The translations under genes were made by a program, and so were the position numbers. A model generated the notes under the pieces. It was not told the origin of the DNA and ran no database searches. It saw only the letters and a list, made by a program, of their open reading frames with translations. A stretch of DNA of 8,590 bases from assembly GCA_937916365.1 (NCBI GenBank), contig CALFSY010000197.1, positions 1-8,590 on the forward strand, read 5' to 3'. This document shows, piece by piece, positions 1 through 6,737 of this stretch; positions within the stretch are counted from its first letter, which is position 1, and each line of letters starts with the position of its first letter. Origin of the DNA: an uncultured Jannaschia sp. (GTDB lineage Bacteria; Pseudomonadota; Alphaproteobacteria; Rhodobacterales; Rhodobacteraceae).

Positions 1-1
1 A

Positions 2-778
2 TTGCCGCGATCTGACATTGGTTTGTGTGAACAAATTGTGTTGATCGGGTCAGGCATGATTTGGAATGTTTATTTTGGTATTGTCGCGCTGAGCTTGGGA
101 TTTTTCTTTGCGGTGGTTTTGGCCGCGGCCAAGGCGGCGCGCCGCGCCGCATTTCGAAAACCCGCCGAATGGTTTATTTTCATTTTCCGGGGGTCGCCGC
201 TTTTCATTCAATTTTTCATAGCATACGAAGCGTTTGTTTTACTGCCCCGCGTGGGGGTTGAATTTACATTTCTTGGCATTTTGATCGAGGCGGAAACCCG
301 CTGGTTTGCGCGGGCATGGCTGGGCGGGTTAATTGTTTTATTTTGTAACACCTCTGCCTATTCCGCCGAAATTTTTTACGGCGCGCTTAAGGCTGTGCCA
401 AAAGGTGAGGCCGAGGCGGCGGATGCGTTTGGATTTACCGGATTGAAAAAATTTCGCCGCATTATATTTCCCACCATGCTGCGGCTCGCCTGGCCATCTT
501 ATACCAATGAGGCGATTTTTCTGTTCCATGCCACAGCATTGGTTTTCTTTAGTTCTTTCCCCGCGATCCAACAACGCGGCGATGCACTGTATTATGCCAG
601 CTATTTCGCGGATCGCACGTTTAACCCATTTGTCGCTTACCCCATCGTCGCGGTTTATTTCATCATATTAACATTAATTGTGATCGCGGTATTTGGCCTA
701 ATCGGGCGCCGGCTTAACCGGCATGTGCCAAAACAAATGCGCCCTGGGCCACGCCCCCGCCTGCGATTAATTCGATGA
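2..778 (+). CDS. Polar amino-acid ABC transporter permease (HisM/ArtM type), 5'-truncated by the window
   Basis: Inner-membrane permease subunit of an ABC importer for amino acids or related nitrogen compounds. The visible 258 codons are strongly hydrophobic, with membrane segments at about residues 20-45, 57-80, 105-125, 172-188 and 211-235. The cytoplasmic EAA loop that docks the ATPase is at about 138-157 (EAADAFG, then IIFP), the signature of binding-protein-dependent permeases. The FIFRGSPLFIQ stretch (60-70) is typical of the polar amino-acid family. The frame is open to the left edge and the first visible codon is TTG. Residues before Met19 (ATG at 56) resemble conserved family sequence, so the true start is probably upstream and the gene is partial. 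It overlaps the following ligase by four bases (ATGA at 775-778), so the transporter and ligase are co-translated. The last ~20 residues are a basic, proline-rich cytoplasmic tail. The sibling permease, binding protein and ATPase would lie outside the window. Confidence 0.9.
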   Translation: MPRSDIGLCEQIVLIGSGMIWNVYFGIVALSLGFFFAVVLAAAKAARRAAFRKPAEWFIFIFRGSPLFIQFFIAYEAFVLLPRVGVEFTFLGILIEAETRWFARAWLGGLIVLFCNTSAYSAEIFYGALKAVPKGEAEAADAFGFTGLKKFRRIIFPTMLRLAWPSYTNEAIFLFHATALVFFSSFPAIQQRGDALYYASYFADRTFNPFVAYPIVAVYFIILTLIVIAVFGLIGRRLNRHVPKQMRPGPRPRLRLIR

Positions 779-2115
779 CCCTGGACGCCTATTTACAGGC
801 TAATCCGGATCTTAAGGCGCTGCGCGTTATGGTGGCCGATCTAAACGGGCAGGTGCGCGGCAAACGTATCGCACGACACTACGCCGCCAAGGCGCTGGAA
901 ACAGGCATACGGTGCCCCTATTCAACATTAAATCTAGATATTTGGGGCAAAGACATCGAAGACAGCCCCCTGGTTTTCCAATCGGGGGATGCAGACGGGG
1001 TGTTAAAACCAACCGGGCGTGATCCAATGTCTGCGCCATGGGTGAAAACGCCTACCGCTTTGCTGCCGATGTGGATGTTTCACGACGATGGCACCCCCTT
1101 TGCCGGCGATCCGCGACAGGCGTTGGCCCATGTGATGGCGCGCTATGCGGCGGCGGGATTGACGCCGGTGGTCGCAACCGAGCTTGAATTTTATCTGATT
1201 GACGATAGCGGGCCAGATTGGCATGTGCCGCCATCGCCACAATCGGGCAAACAGCAGGCAGAAACCGACATTTTGGGATTGCGACCATTAGATGCGTTTG
1301 ATGGGTTTTTAACCACGCTTTACGATGGGTGCGCGGCGATGGACATTCCCGCCAACACCGCAATTTCCGAGGGCGGGCCCGGCCAATTTGAATTTACATT
1401 GATGCATCAGAACAACGCGATGAAGGCCGCCGATGATGCGTGGTTGTTCAAAATGTTAACACGTGGAATAGCCCGCAATCATGGCTTCGCAGCCAGCTTT
1501 ATGGCCAAACCTTACCCCGATCATGCGGGCAGTGGGCTGCATTGTCATTTTTCGGTGCTGGACGCCCAGGGCCGCAACATTTTCAACGACGGAACGCCCC
1601 ATGGAACAGACGCATTGCGATTTGCCATTGCCGGATGTTTGGCTGCGATGCCCGGATCAATGTTGGTGTTCGCGCCGCATGGCGTTAGCTTTGATCGCTT
1701 TGTGCCGGGGGCCCATGCGCCCACGGCGGTGGGTTGGGGCATGGACAATCGCACGGTGGCGGTGCGTGTGCCCGCAGGTGCGCCCACCGCACGGCGGATC
1801 GAGCACCGCGTGGCGGGGGCGGATGTAAACCCATACCTGTATCTTGCGGTTTTATTGGGCGCCGCCCTTAATGGAATACAAGACCGGGTTGCCCCCCCCG
1901 CCCCAATCACGGGCAATGCGTATCGGCATGATTTGCCCCACCTTCCAACCCGATGGGGGGGTGCCATTGCGTCTTTTGAAAATTGTGCGGAAATCAGGCG
2001 CATCCTAACCCCGGACATGCGGGCAAATTTTTTGGCCACCAAACGGCAAGAGATGCGCCATATGGCCGATTTAAGTGTGACAGACCAACGCGATCTTTAC
2101 CTGGACACCGTTTGA
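775..2115 (+). CDS. Glutamine-synthetase-family ligase, PuuA-like (probable gamma-glutamyl-amine ligase)
   Basis: A 446-residue type I glutamine-synthetase fold enzyme, expected to form a gamma-glutamyl bond from glutamate and ATP. The N-terminal beta-grasp domain is about 1-105 and the catalytic domain about 110-446. Catalytic signatures are present: ELEFY with metal ligands E136 and E138; EGGPGQFE with E199 and E206; GSGLHCHFS with H256 and H258; DNRTVAVRVP with R326 and R331; RRIEHR with E343 and R345. The FDGSS-type loop that carries the ammonia-binding Asp in true GlnA is not seen, and there is no NLYDLPP adenylylation context near Y383. Both points favour an amine-glutamylating PuuA-type enzyme over ammonia-assimilating GlnA. 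The start is fixed by the ATGA overlap with the permease; no strong Shine-Dalgarno is needed. A 118-base gap follows, with no convincing terminator and only a weak TTGCCA -35-like element at 2181. The true acceptor amine is unknown. Confidence 0.9.
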   Translation: MTLDAYLQANPDLKALRVMVADLNGQVRGKRIARHYAAKALETGIRCPYSTLNLDIWGKDIEDSPLVFQSGDADGVLKPTGRDPMSAPWVKTPTALLPMWMFHDDGTPFAGDPRQALAHVMARYAAAGLTPVVATELEFYLIDDSGPDWHVPPSPQSGKQQAETDILGLRPLDAFDGFLTTLYDGCAAMDIPANTAISEGGPGQFEFTLMHQNNAMKAADDAWLFKMLTRGIARNHGFAASFMAKPYPDHAGSGLHCHFSVLDAQGRNIFNDGTPHGTDALRFAIAGCLAAMPGSMLVFAPHGVSFDRFVPGAHAPTAVGWGMDNRTVAVRVPAGAPTARRIEHRVAGADVNPYLYLAVLLGAALNGIQDRVAPPAPITGNAYRHDLPHLPTRWGGAIASFENCAEIRRILTPDMRANFLATKRQEMRHMADLSVTDQRDLYLDTV

Positions 2116-2233
2116 ACAACGCTGCGTAATCCCTATTACAGAAATGGATCTGTGCGATTAAAACGCCGCCTTAGATATGGTTGCCACATTCCCAAAATTT
2201 CCTTAGGTCTTACCAAAAATTAGGGGCGATCCC

Positions 2234-2962
2234 ATGATCCTAGGTATTTTACAAACCGGCCATGCCCCGCATGAGGTGGTGGCCAAAGACGGCACATATA
2301 CCGATTTGTTCCGCGCCATGCTGGCCGCCGGACACGACCCAAAAAATCCTTTCACGCTGAGAACTTATAGCGTCGTGGACGGTGACTTTCCCACGGGGCC
2401 CGATGCCGTTGATGCGTGGCTGATTACGGGATCAAAACATGGCGTTTACGAAAATCATTCGTGGATTGCACCGCTGGAAACCCTGATCCGCGCTATCGCA
2501 GACGCGCGGCGCCCCTTGGTGGGGATATGTTTTGGGCATCAAATCATTGCGCAAGCCCTGGGCGGGCGGGTCGAAAAATTTGCAGGCGGATGGACGGTGG
2601 GCCATCAAACCTATCACATCGGTGGGGCGGATGTCACATTGCACGCCTGGCACCAAGATCAGGTTTTGGAATTGCCACCGGGGGCCACACGGCTGGGCTG
2701 GTCAGAAACGTGCGAAAATGCTGTTGCCGCCTATGGTGACCATATCCTAACGTTACAGCCACACCCCGAATTCAGCGGCAGCGTTATTGAAACATTGATC
2801 GCCTGTCGAGGCGCAAACGTGCCAAAGGATCGCCTGGCCCGGGCCACGGCGATGCTGGGCGATCCGGTTGACAATGCCGCCATCGCCCGGTGGATCGCCG
2901 ATGTTTTACGTGGTCATGCGGTGACGGGCAACCTACCGTTCCCTACAAAGGCGGTTGTATGA
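2234..2962 (+). CDS. Class I glutamine amidotransferase-like hydrolase
   Basis: A 242-residue stand-alone class I amidotransferase (GATase1) domain. The nucleophile elbow is GICFGHQ with Cys99, and the other two members of the triad are His177 and Glu179 in LQPHPEF. The WLITGSKHG segment (62-70) builds the oxyanion region and HAWHQDQV (137-144) is the usual strand before the catalytic His. No synthetase or ammonia-accepting domain is fused, so it resembles the 'GMP synthase-like' single-domain amidotransferases. Start ATG 2234 follows AGGGG at 2222-2226 with seven bases between. The stop overlaps the next ligase start (ATGA, 2959-2962). Sitting between two glutamine-synthetase-like ligases, it may hydrolyse a gamma-glutamyl intermediate, as PuuD does for gamma-glutamyl-GABA, or deliver ammonia. 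PuuD itself belongs to a related but distinct C26 peptidase group, so this is an analogy. The fold and catalytic residues are certain; the substrate is not. Confidence 0.88.
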   Translation: MILGILQTGHAPHEVVAKDGTYTDLFRAMLAAGHDPKNPFTLRTYSVVDGDFPTGPDAVDAWLITGSKHGVYENHSWIAPLETLIRAIADARRPLVGICFGHQIIAQALGGRVEKFAGGWTVGHQTYHIGGADVTLHAWHQDQVLELPPGATRLGWSETCENAVAAYGDHILTLQPHPEFSGSVIETLIACRGANVPKDRLARATAMLGDPVDNAAIARWIADVLRGHAVTGNLPFPTKAVV

Positions 2963-4332
2963 CCCCCCCCACCAATGATCCCATGGCCAACCTACCGCAT
3001 GTTGCCCTAAATTACCTGGATGGTCACCGTGTTGATGAGGTTGAATGTATCGTTGCCGATTTGGCCGGCGTCGCCCGGGGTAAGGCCATGCCTGGGGCTA
3101 AATTTTTTCAACAGGCACATTTTTACCTGCCGAATTCAATTTTCTTCCAAACCATAACCGGCGATTGGGCCGAAATCAAAGGCAGTGATGCCGATTATAC
3201 CGAACCGGATATGGTGCTGACGCCCGATTTTTCCACGGCCCTGCCCGCACCCTGGACCGCCGATTGGACATTGCAGATTGTCCACGACATCCATGACCAA
3301 ACGGGCACGCCCCTTCCGTTTGCACCGCGCAACGTTTTGAAACGGGTTGTGGGCCTGTATAACGCGGCGGGGTGGACGCCGATCGTTGCGCCGGAAATGG
3401 AATTTTACCTGGTCGCGCCCAACACCGACCCCGCGCGCGAAATCGAACCGCCCATCGGGCGGTCGGGCCGCCGCGCCGCCGCCCGCCAGGCCTATTCGAT
3501 GAGCGCGGTTGACGAATACGGCCCCGTGATCGACGATATTTATGATTTTGCCGAAAAGATGGGGCTTGAAATCGACGGCATTTTACAAGAAGGCGGCGCG
3601 GCCCAGGTTGAGCTGAACCTGCGCCATGGTGACCCCGTGCGCCTGGCCGATGAGATATTTTATTTCAAACGTATGATCCGTGAGGCCGCGTTGCGGCACG
3701 ACTGTTACGCCACATTCATGGCCAAACCAATCGAGGGGGAGCCAGGATCGGCCATGCACATCCATCATTCGGTGGTAGAGACCAAAACGGGCAACAACAT
3801 CTTTTCCACCCGCGATGGCGCGGAAACCCCGGCCTTTGCCCATTTCATCGGCGGGATGCAGGCGCATTTACCCTCGGTCATTGCGTTGCTGGCCCCCTAT
3901 GTGAACAGTTATCGCCGCTATGTTCCTGATTTTGCGGCCCCGATCAACCTGGAATGGGCGCACGATAATCGCACGACGGGTCTGCGCGTGCCCGTGTCTG
4001 ACGCCGCCGCGCGACGAGTGGAAAACCGCCTGCCGGGGATGGATTGTAACCCATATCTGGGCATTGCCGCCTCTCTGGCGTGTGGGTATCTGGGGTTGAT
4101 CGACACCCTTACCCCCAGCGCCCAGTGGCAGGGCGATGCGTATACCGGCGACGATAGCATCCCGCGCGACCTAACCACCGCGTTAGATTTGTTTACAACC
4201 AACACACCGATGGCCGGGGTTTTGGGCCCTGCGTTTTGTAACGTTTACGCCGCTGTCAAAAACCTTGAAAATAAAGAATTTTTACAAATCATCAGCCCCT
4301 GGGAACGCCAACACCTGTTGTTGAATGTATAA
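2959..4332 (+). CDS. Second glutamine-synthetase-family ligase, divergent paralogue
   Basis: A 457-residue glutamine-synthetase-fold ligase, only distantly similar to the one at 775-2115. Catalytic elements: APEMEFY with E146 and E148; EGGAAQVE with E211 and E218; GSAMHIHHS with H267 and H269; DNRTTGLRVP with R338 and R343; RRVENR with E355 and R357; and the conserved C-terminal ISPWERQHLLLNV. The His loop reads GSAMH instead of the usual GSGMH, and no FDGSS ammonia loop or adenylylation site is visible, so ammonia assimilation is unlikely. I start it at ATG 2959, which overlaps the preceding stop and has AAAGG at 2947-2951 seven bases upstream. The frame extends open to 2890, but that extension would lie inside the amidotransferase. 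ATG 2983 is a weaker alternative. Likely role: gamma-glutamylation of an amine or amino acid in the same pathway as its neighbours. The following 147 bases hold no clear terminator. Confidence 0.9.
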   Translation: MTPPTNDPMANLPHVALNYLDGHRVDEVECIVADLAGVARGKAMPGAKFFQQAHFYLPNSIFFQTITGDWAEIKGSDADYTEPDMVLTPDFSTALPAPWTADWTLQIVHDIHDQTGTPLPFAPRNVLKRVVGLYNAAGWTPIVAPEMEFYLVAPNTDPAREIEPPIGRSGRRAAARQAYSMSAVDEYGPVIDDIYDFAEKMGLEIDGILQEGGAAQVELNLRHGDPVRLADEIFYFKRMIREAALRHDCYATFMAKPIEGEPGSAMHIHHSVVETKTGNNIFSTRDGAETPAFAHFIGGMQAHLPSVIALLAPYVNSYRRYVPDFAAPINLEWAHDNRTTGLRVPVSDAAARRVENRLPGMDCNPYLGIAASLACGYLGLIDTLTPSAQWQGDAYTGDDSIPRDLTTALDLFTTNTPMAGVLGPAFCNVYAAVKNLENKEFLQIISPWERQHLLLNV

Positions 4333-4479
4333 CACCCGTGCCGTAAGACGCAGGCGTGCGATTGAATGGTCGGAATTGTTTTTCGCATTTACGCCCGCCG
4401 CGATCTTGCGTCAAAATGTCTTACATCATAGGTAGCGCAATAATGCTGTGCCCCATCCCTTATGAAAGGATCCGCAACA

Positions 4480-6027
4480 ATGACCCGCTTGCCCCTTATC
4501 ACCGCGTTTCTTGCCGCGATGGCCGTGCCCGCAACCGCAGAAACCTTTCGCTGGGCGTCCGCCACCGATCCGCAAACGATGGACCCGCATGCCGTTTCAT
4601 CCGCCCCTGTGTTGGGATTTTTGAACAATGTGTATGAGGGATTGGTGCGCCGTGGCCGCGATATGGCGATTGAACCCGCGCTGGCCACATCATGGGAACC
4701 GATTGAGGGGGGCGCGGGGTGGCGGTTTTACCTGCGCGAAGGGGTCACGTTTCACGATGGCGCGGCCTTTACCGCCGAGGATGTGGTGTTTTCGTATGAA
4801 CGCGCGTCGTCTGAGGATTCGGACGTGCGATCCTGGTTCGCACCGGTGGCCGATGTGATCGCGGTCGATGACTATACCGTTGATATTTTAACCACCTCAC
4901 CCCAACCGATTTTTCCCGATTCCATCGCCAACTGGATGATCATGGACAGGGATTGGGCCATGACAAACGGCACCGAGCGCCCCGCCCGCGATAGCGAAAA
5001 CTACGCCACGCGCACCACCAATGGCACGGGGGCCTTTGTGGTGACATCACGGCAGGCGGATTTTGAAACCCGCCTCGCGCCGTTTGATGCGTGGTGGGGT
5101 GAGGTTGAACATAACATCACCGAGGCCGTGTTCACCCCCATTCAAAATTCCGCCACCGCAGTATCGGCGTTGTTATCGGGGGAGGTCGACATGATAAACC
5201 CCGTGCCGGTGCAAGATGCCGCGCGTGTTGACGAGAACACCGATACAGCCATGATTCGCGGGATCGAGGCGCGGGTGATCATGCTGGGGTTTGCGCATGA
5301 CCACCCGACCCTGCGCAATGGGGCCGATAACCCGTTTCGCGATGCGCAGGTGCGCCGCGCGGTGGCCCATGCCGTGAATGTGCCAGCGATTTTGCAAACC
5401 ATCATGCGCGGCTCCGCCGAACCGGCCAGTCAGTTGGTCAGCCCCGCCATGAATGGCTATTCCACGGCCCATGCAGAAAGGCCCGCGTTTGACCCCGACC
5501 TTGCCCGTGCCCTGTTGGCCGAGGCCGGGTATGAAGACGGCTTTGCCTTTACTCTGTCATGCCCCAATGACCGGTATTTGAATGACGAAGCGGTGTGTCA
5601 GGCCATTGTGGGAATGCTAGCGCAAGTGGGAATTGTGGCCGAGCTGGATGCCATGCCGGTTTCAAACTATTGGCCCGAACTGCGCGCCGATAACTTTGAT
5701 ATGTATCTGTTGGGGTGGTCACCCGGCACCTTAGACGCCGAACACCCGATTCGGTTTTTGGTGCACACAAATGGCGAACGTTTGGGCACCTGGAATTTTG
5801 GCGGATATTCCAACCCACGTGTTGATGCGGTGCTGCCCGAGATCCAATCGGAAATTGACGCCACCGCGCGGCAGGTGTTGTTGGATGAGGTTGCCGCAAT
5901 CATTCAGGACGATATGGTTTATGTGCCGCTTTACGTGCAACCCTTGTTATGGGGGGTGCGCGATGGCGTTACGTTAACCCAACGGCCCGATAATTTTTTG
6001 ATCCTGCGTTGGGTGACCCTGAATTAG
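4480..6027 (+). CDS. Periplasmic solute-binding protein of a peptide/nickel/opine-type ABC transporter (SBP_bac_5)
   Basis: A 515-residue secreted binding protein. The signal peptide is short: a basic N-terminus (MTR), a hydrophobic core at 4-17 and an ATA cleavage site, giving a mature protein from Glu21 (ETFRW). The family hallmark is at 81-108: WRFYLREGVTFHDG, then FTAEDVVFSYER. Other family features are MDPH (34-37), the NGTGAF segment (181-186), the NPFRDAQVRRAV helix (284-295) and a C-terminal YVPLY (481-485). Length is normal for the family. ATG 4480 is chosen because GAAAGGA (4464-4470) sits nine bases upstream and the signal peptide begins properly there; the in-frame ATG at 4462 lies at the edge of that ribosome site. 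No permease or ATPase gene of the dipeptide class is adjacent, so partners must be elsewhere. The ligand is unknown; the position after the ligase operon suggests a nitrogenous compound or peptide, but 147 bases separate them and it may be transcribed independently. Confidence 0.92.
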   Translation: MTRLPLITAFLAAMAVPATAETFRWASATDPQTMDPHAVSSAPVLGFLNNVYEGLVRRGRDMAIEPALATSWEPIEGGAGWRFYLREGVTFHDGAAFTAEDVVFSYERASSEDSDVRSWFAPVADVIAVDDYTVDILTTSPQPIFPDSIANWMIMDRDWAMTNGTERPARDSENYATRTTNGTGAFVVTSRQADFETRLAPFDAWWGEVEHNITEAVFTPIQNSATAVSALLSGEVDMINPVPVQDAARVDENTDTAMIRGIEARVIMLGFAHDHPTLRNGADNPFRDAQVRRAVAHAVNVPAILQTIMRGSAEPASQLVSPAMNGYSTAHAERPAFDPDLARALLAEAGYEDGFAFTLSCPNDRYLNDEAVCQAIVGMLAQVGIVAELDAMPVSNYWPELRADNFDMYLLGWSPGTLDAEHPIRFLVHTNGERLGTWNFGGYSNPRVDAVLPEIQSEIDATARQVLLDEVAAIIQDDMVYVPLYVQPLLWGVRDGVTLTQRPDNFLILRWVTLN

Positions 6028-6044
6028 AGGCGCGCGCATAGCGA

Positions 6045-6106
6045 GGGATGCAACAACATATTGGGTTGCCTGCCTTAGCGCTTGGCAGCCTAAGCAAGGC
6101 AATCCC
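6045..6106. other. Structured region downstream of the solute-binding protein gene
   Basis: Two alternative folds can be drawn. One is a long hairpin, 6063-6078 with 6090-6106: about 14 pairs (GGG/CCC, TTGCCT/AGGCAA, CTTAG/CTAAG) with one bulged T at 6103, a two-by-two internal loop and an 11-base loop. The other is a junction closed by GGGAT 6045-6049 with ATCCC 6102-6106 and holding GCAAC/GTTGC (6050-6054, 6065-6069) and CTGCC/GGCAG (6070-6074, 6084-6088). No T-tract follows directly, so it looks more like a 3'-end stabiliser or factor-dependent termination site than a simple intrinsic terminator. Fold energies were not computed. Confidence 0.45.
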
Positions 6107-6166
6107 TGTTCAGATTGTATAAATTTTGGGTAAGTGAGGGCGTGAAAACATTGTCACACTTAAAAC

Positions 6167-6201
6167 AACAACTGCGCCGCAAGTTTATGGGCGCAGTTGT
6201 T
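6167..6201 (-). terminator. Intrinsic terminator, mainly for the minus-strand gene
   Basis: A perfect 12-base inverted repeat, AACAACTGCGCC at 6167-6178 and GGCGCAGTTGTT at 6190-6201, with an 11-base loop. Read on the minus strand, the second arm runs into GTTTT to give TTGTTGTTTT, a typical intrinsic terminator nine bases past the stop of the 6210-6521 gene. Read on the plus strand it is followed only by ATATTATCC, so plus-strand termination would be weaker. It sits between convergent genes and may serve both. Confidence 0.8.
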
Positions 6202-6209
6202 ATATTATC

Positions 6210-6521
6210 CTACGCGGCCTGTGCCTGACTGCGGCGTTCGGCCTCTTCGCGGCTCAGCGCGACCGAGGTGCGCACACCATTGGACACGAAGGCCACTAAA
6301 CCATCAACCACCCGTTCGGTTGGATCAATACCGGCGCAGCTTAACACCTCGCGCCCATCGCGCGAACGCGCCCATCGGGCAATTTGTTCCGGCCCATTAC
6401 CGTATTTTTTATCATCTGTTATCGCGTCATCCAACGCGGCCAAGACAACGGCGGCGAACATTTTGCGCGCACGTTGGCCTTGTTCAAAGTTGAAGGCAGT
6501 ACCGTCAACGAAATCCTTCAT
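6210..6521 (-). CDS. Small conserved protein, DUF6280-like
   Basis: A 103-residue soluble protein with no signal peptide or membrane segment. From memory it resembles a short family that is nearly confined to Rhodobacterales and is annotated DUF6280; I could not verify this by search. Notable blocks are FVDGTAFNFEQG (4-15), RKMFAAVVLAALDDAI (19-34), KKYGNGPEQIARWARSRDGREVL (38-60) and a charged C-terminal helix REEAERR (91-97). The ATG at 6521 (reading leftward) is preceded by AAAGGA seven bases upstream, and a strong terminator follows, so the strand assignment is solid even though the opposite strand is also open across much of this region. It stands alone, convergent with the solute-binding protein gene and divergent from efp. 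Only one Cys is present (Cys62) and there is no metal-binding or catalytic signature I recognise. Function unknown. Confidence 0.85.
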   Translation of the reverse strand: MKDFVDGTAFNFEQGQRARKMFAAVVLAALDDAITDDKKYGNGPEQIARWARSRDGREVLSCAGIDPTERVVDGLVAFVSNGVRTSVALSREEAERRSQAQAA

Positions 6522-6568
6522 TTCGCCGTCCTTTGCATTTCGCTTTCGTCCCTTTCAGTGTATTAAAT

Positions 6569-6597
6569 CTTATGCCTGGTTCGTGCCGATTCTGCAA
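6569..6597 (-). promoter_or_regulatory. Candidate sigma70-type promoter for the DUF6280-like gene
   Basis: On the minus strand, TTGCAG (6592-6597) and CATAAG (6569-6574) are separated by 17 bases and lie about 50 bases before the start codon. The -35 is a good match and the -10 matches at four of six positions. Assigned by eye only. Confidence 0.35.
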
Positions 6598-6647
6598 TGC
6601 ATTTTAAGCATAGCAGTTATGCAAATTTGTGAAAATTATAGGAACAG

Positions 6648-6695
6648 TTGCACTGTACACCGTGCATTGTAATCTTTATGGATACAATATATAGA
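6648..6695 (+). promoter_or_regulatory. Candidate efp promoter(s) with an overlapping inverted repeat
   Basis: Two overlapping possibilities are visible. One is TTGCAC (6648-6653), 16 bases, TAATCT (6670-6675). The other is TTGTAA (6667-6672), 17 bases, TATAGA (6690-6695). The inverted repeat ATTGTA (6666-6671) / TACAAT (6683-6688) lies inside the second, where a regulator could bind. The region sits 40-90 bases before the efp start. The 216 bases between 6521 and 6738 otherwise hold no coding sequence I can support. Confidence 0.35.
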
Positions 6696-6737
6696 TTGCG
6701 CTACGATCTATTCAAGATTTTTCCAAGGTCTTGCCAC

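Noticed and set aside
1545..2042. 165-codon open frame on the minus strand inside the first ligase gene
   Set aside because: It is antisense to a well-conserved catalytic domain, has no ribosome site I can see, and its composition (Arg/Ala/Pro-rich) is typical of an antisense shadow frame.
2890..2958. 23-codon upstream extension of the second ligase
   Set aside because: It lies wholly inside the amidotransferase coding sequence and ATG 2959 has a proper Shine-Dalgarno and an ATGA overlap.
4333..4479. Promoter or terminator between the second ligase and the binding-protein gene
   Set aside because: TTGCGT near 4404 has no acceptable -10 at normal spacing, and the ACGC/GCGT stem near 4350 is too short to call a terminator.
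6268..6672. 134-codon plus-strand open frame opposite the DUF6280-like gene
   Set aside because: The minus-strand gene has a Shine-Dalgarno, a recognisable family sequence and a terminator; the plus-strand product is low in recognisable features and runs through the efp promoter region.
6648..6737. Earlier in-frame start giving EF-P a 30-residue N-terminal extension
   Set aside because: EF-P proteins start at the PKINGNEIRAG-type N-terminus, the Shine-Dalgarno AAGG is placed for ATG 6738, and the extension overlaps the likely promoter.
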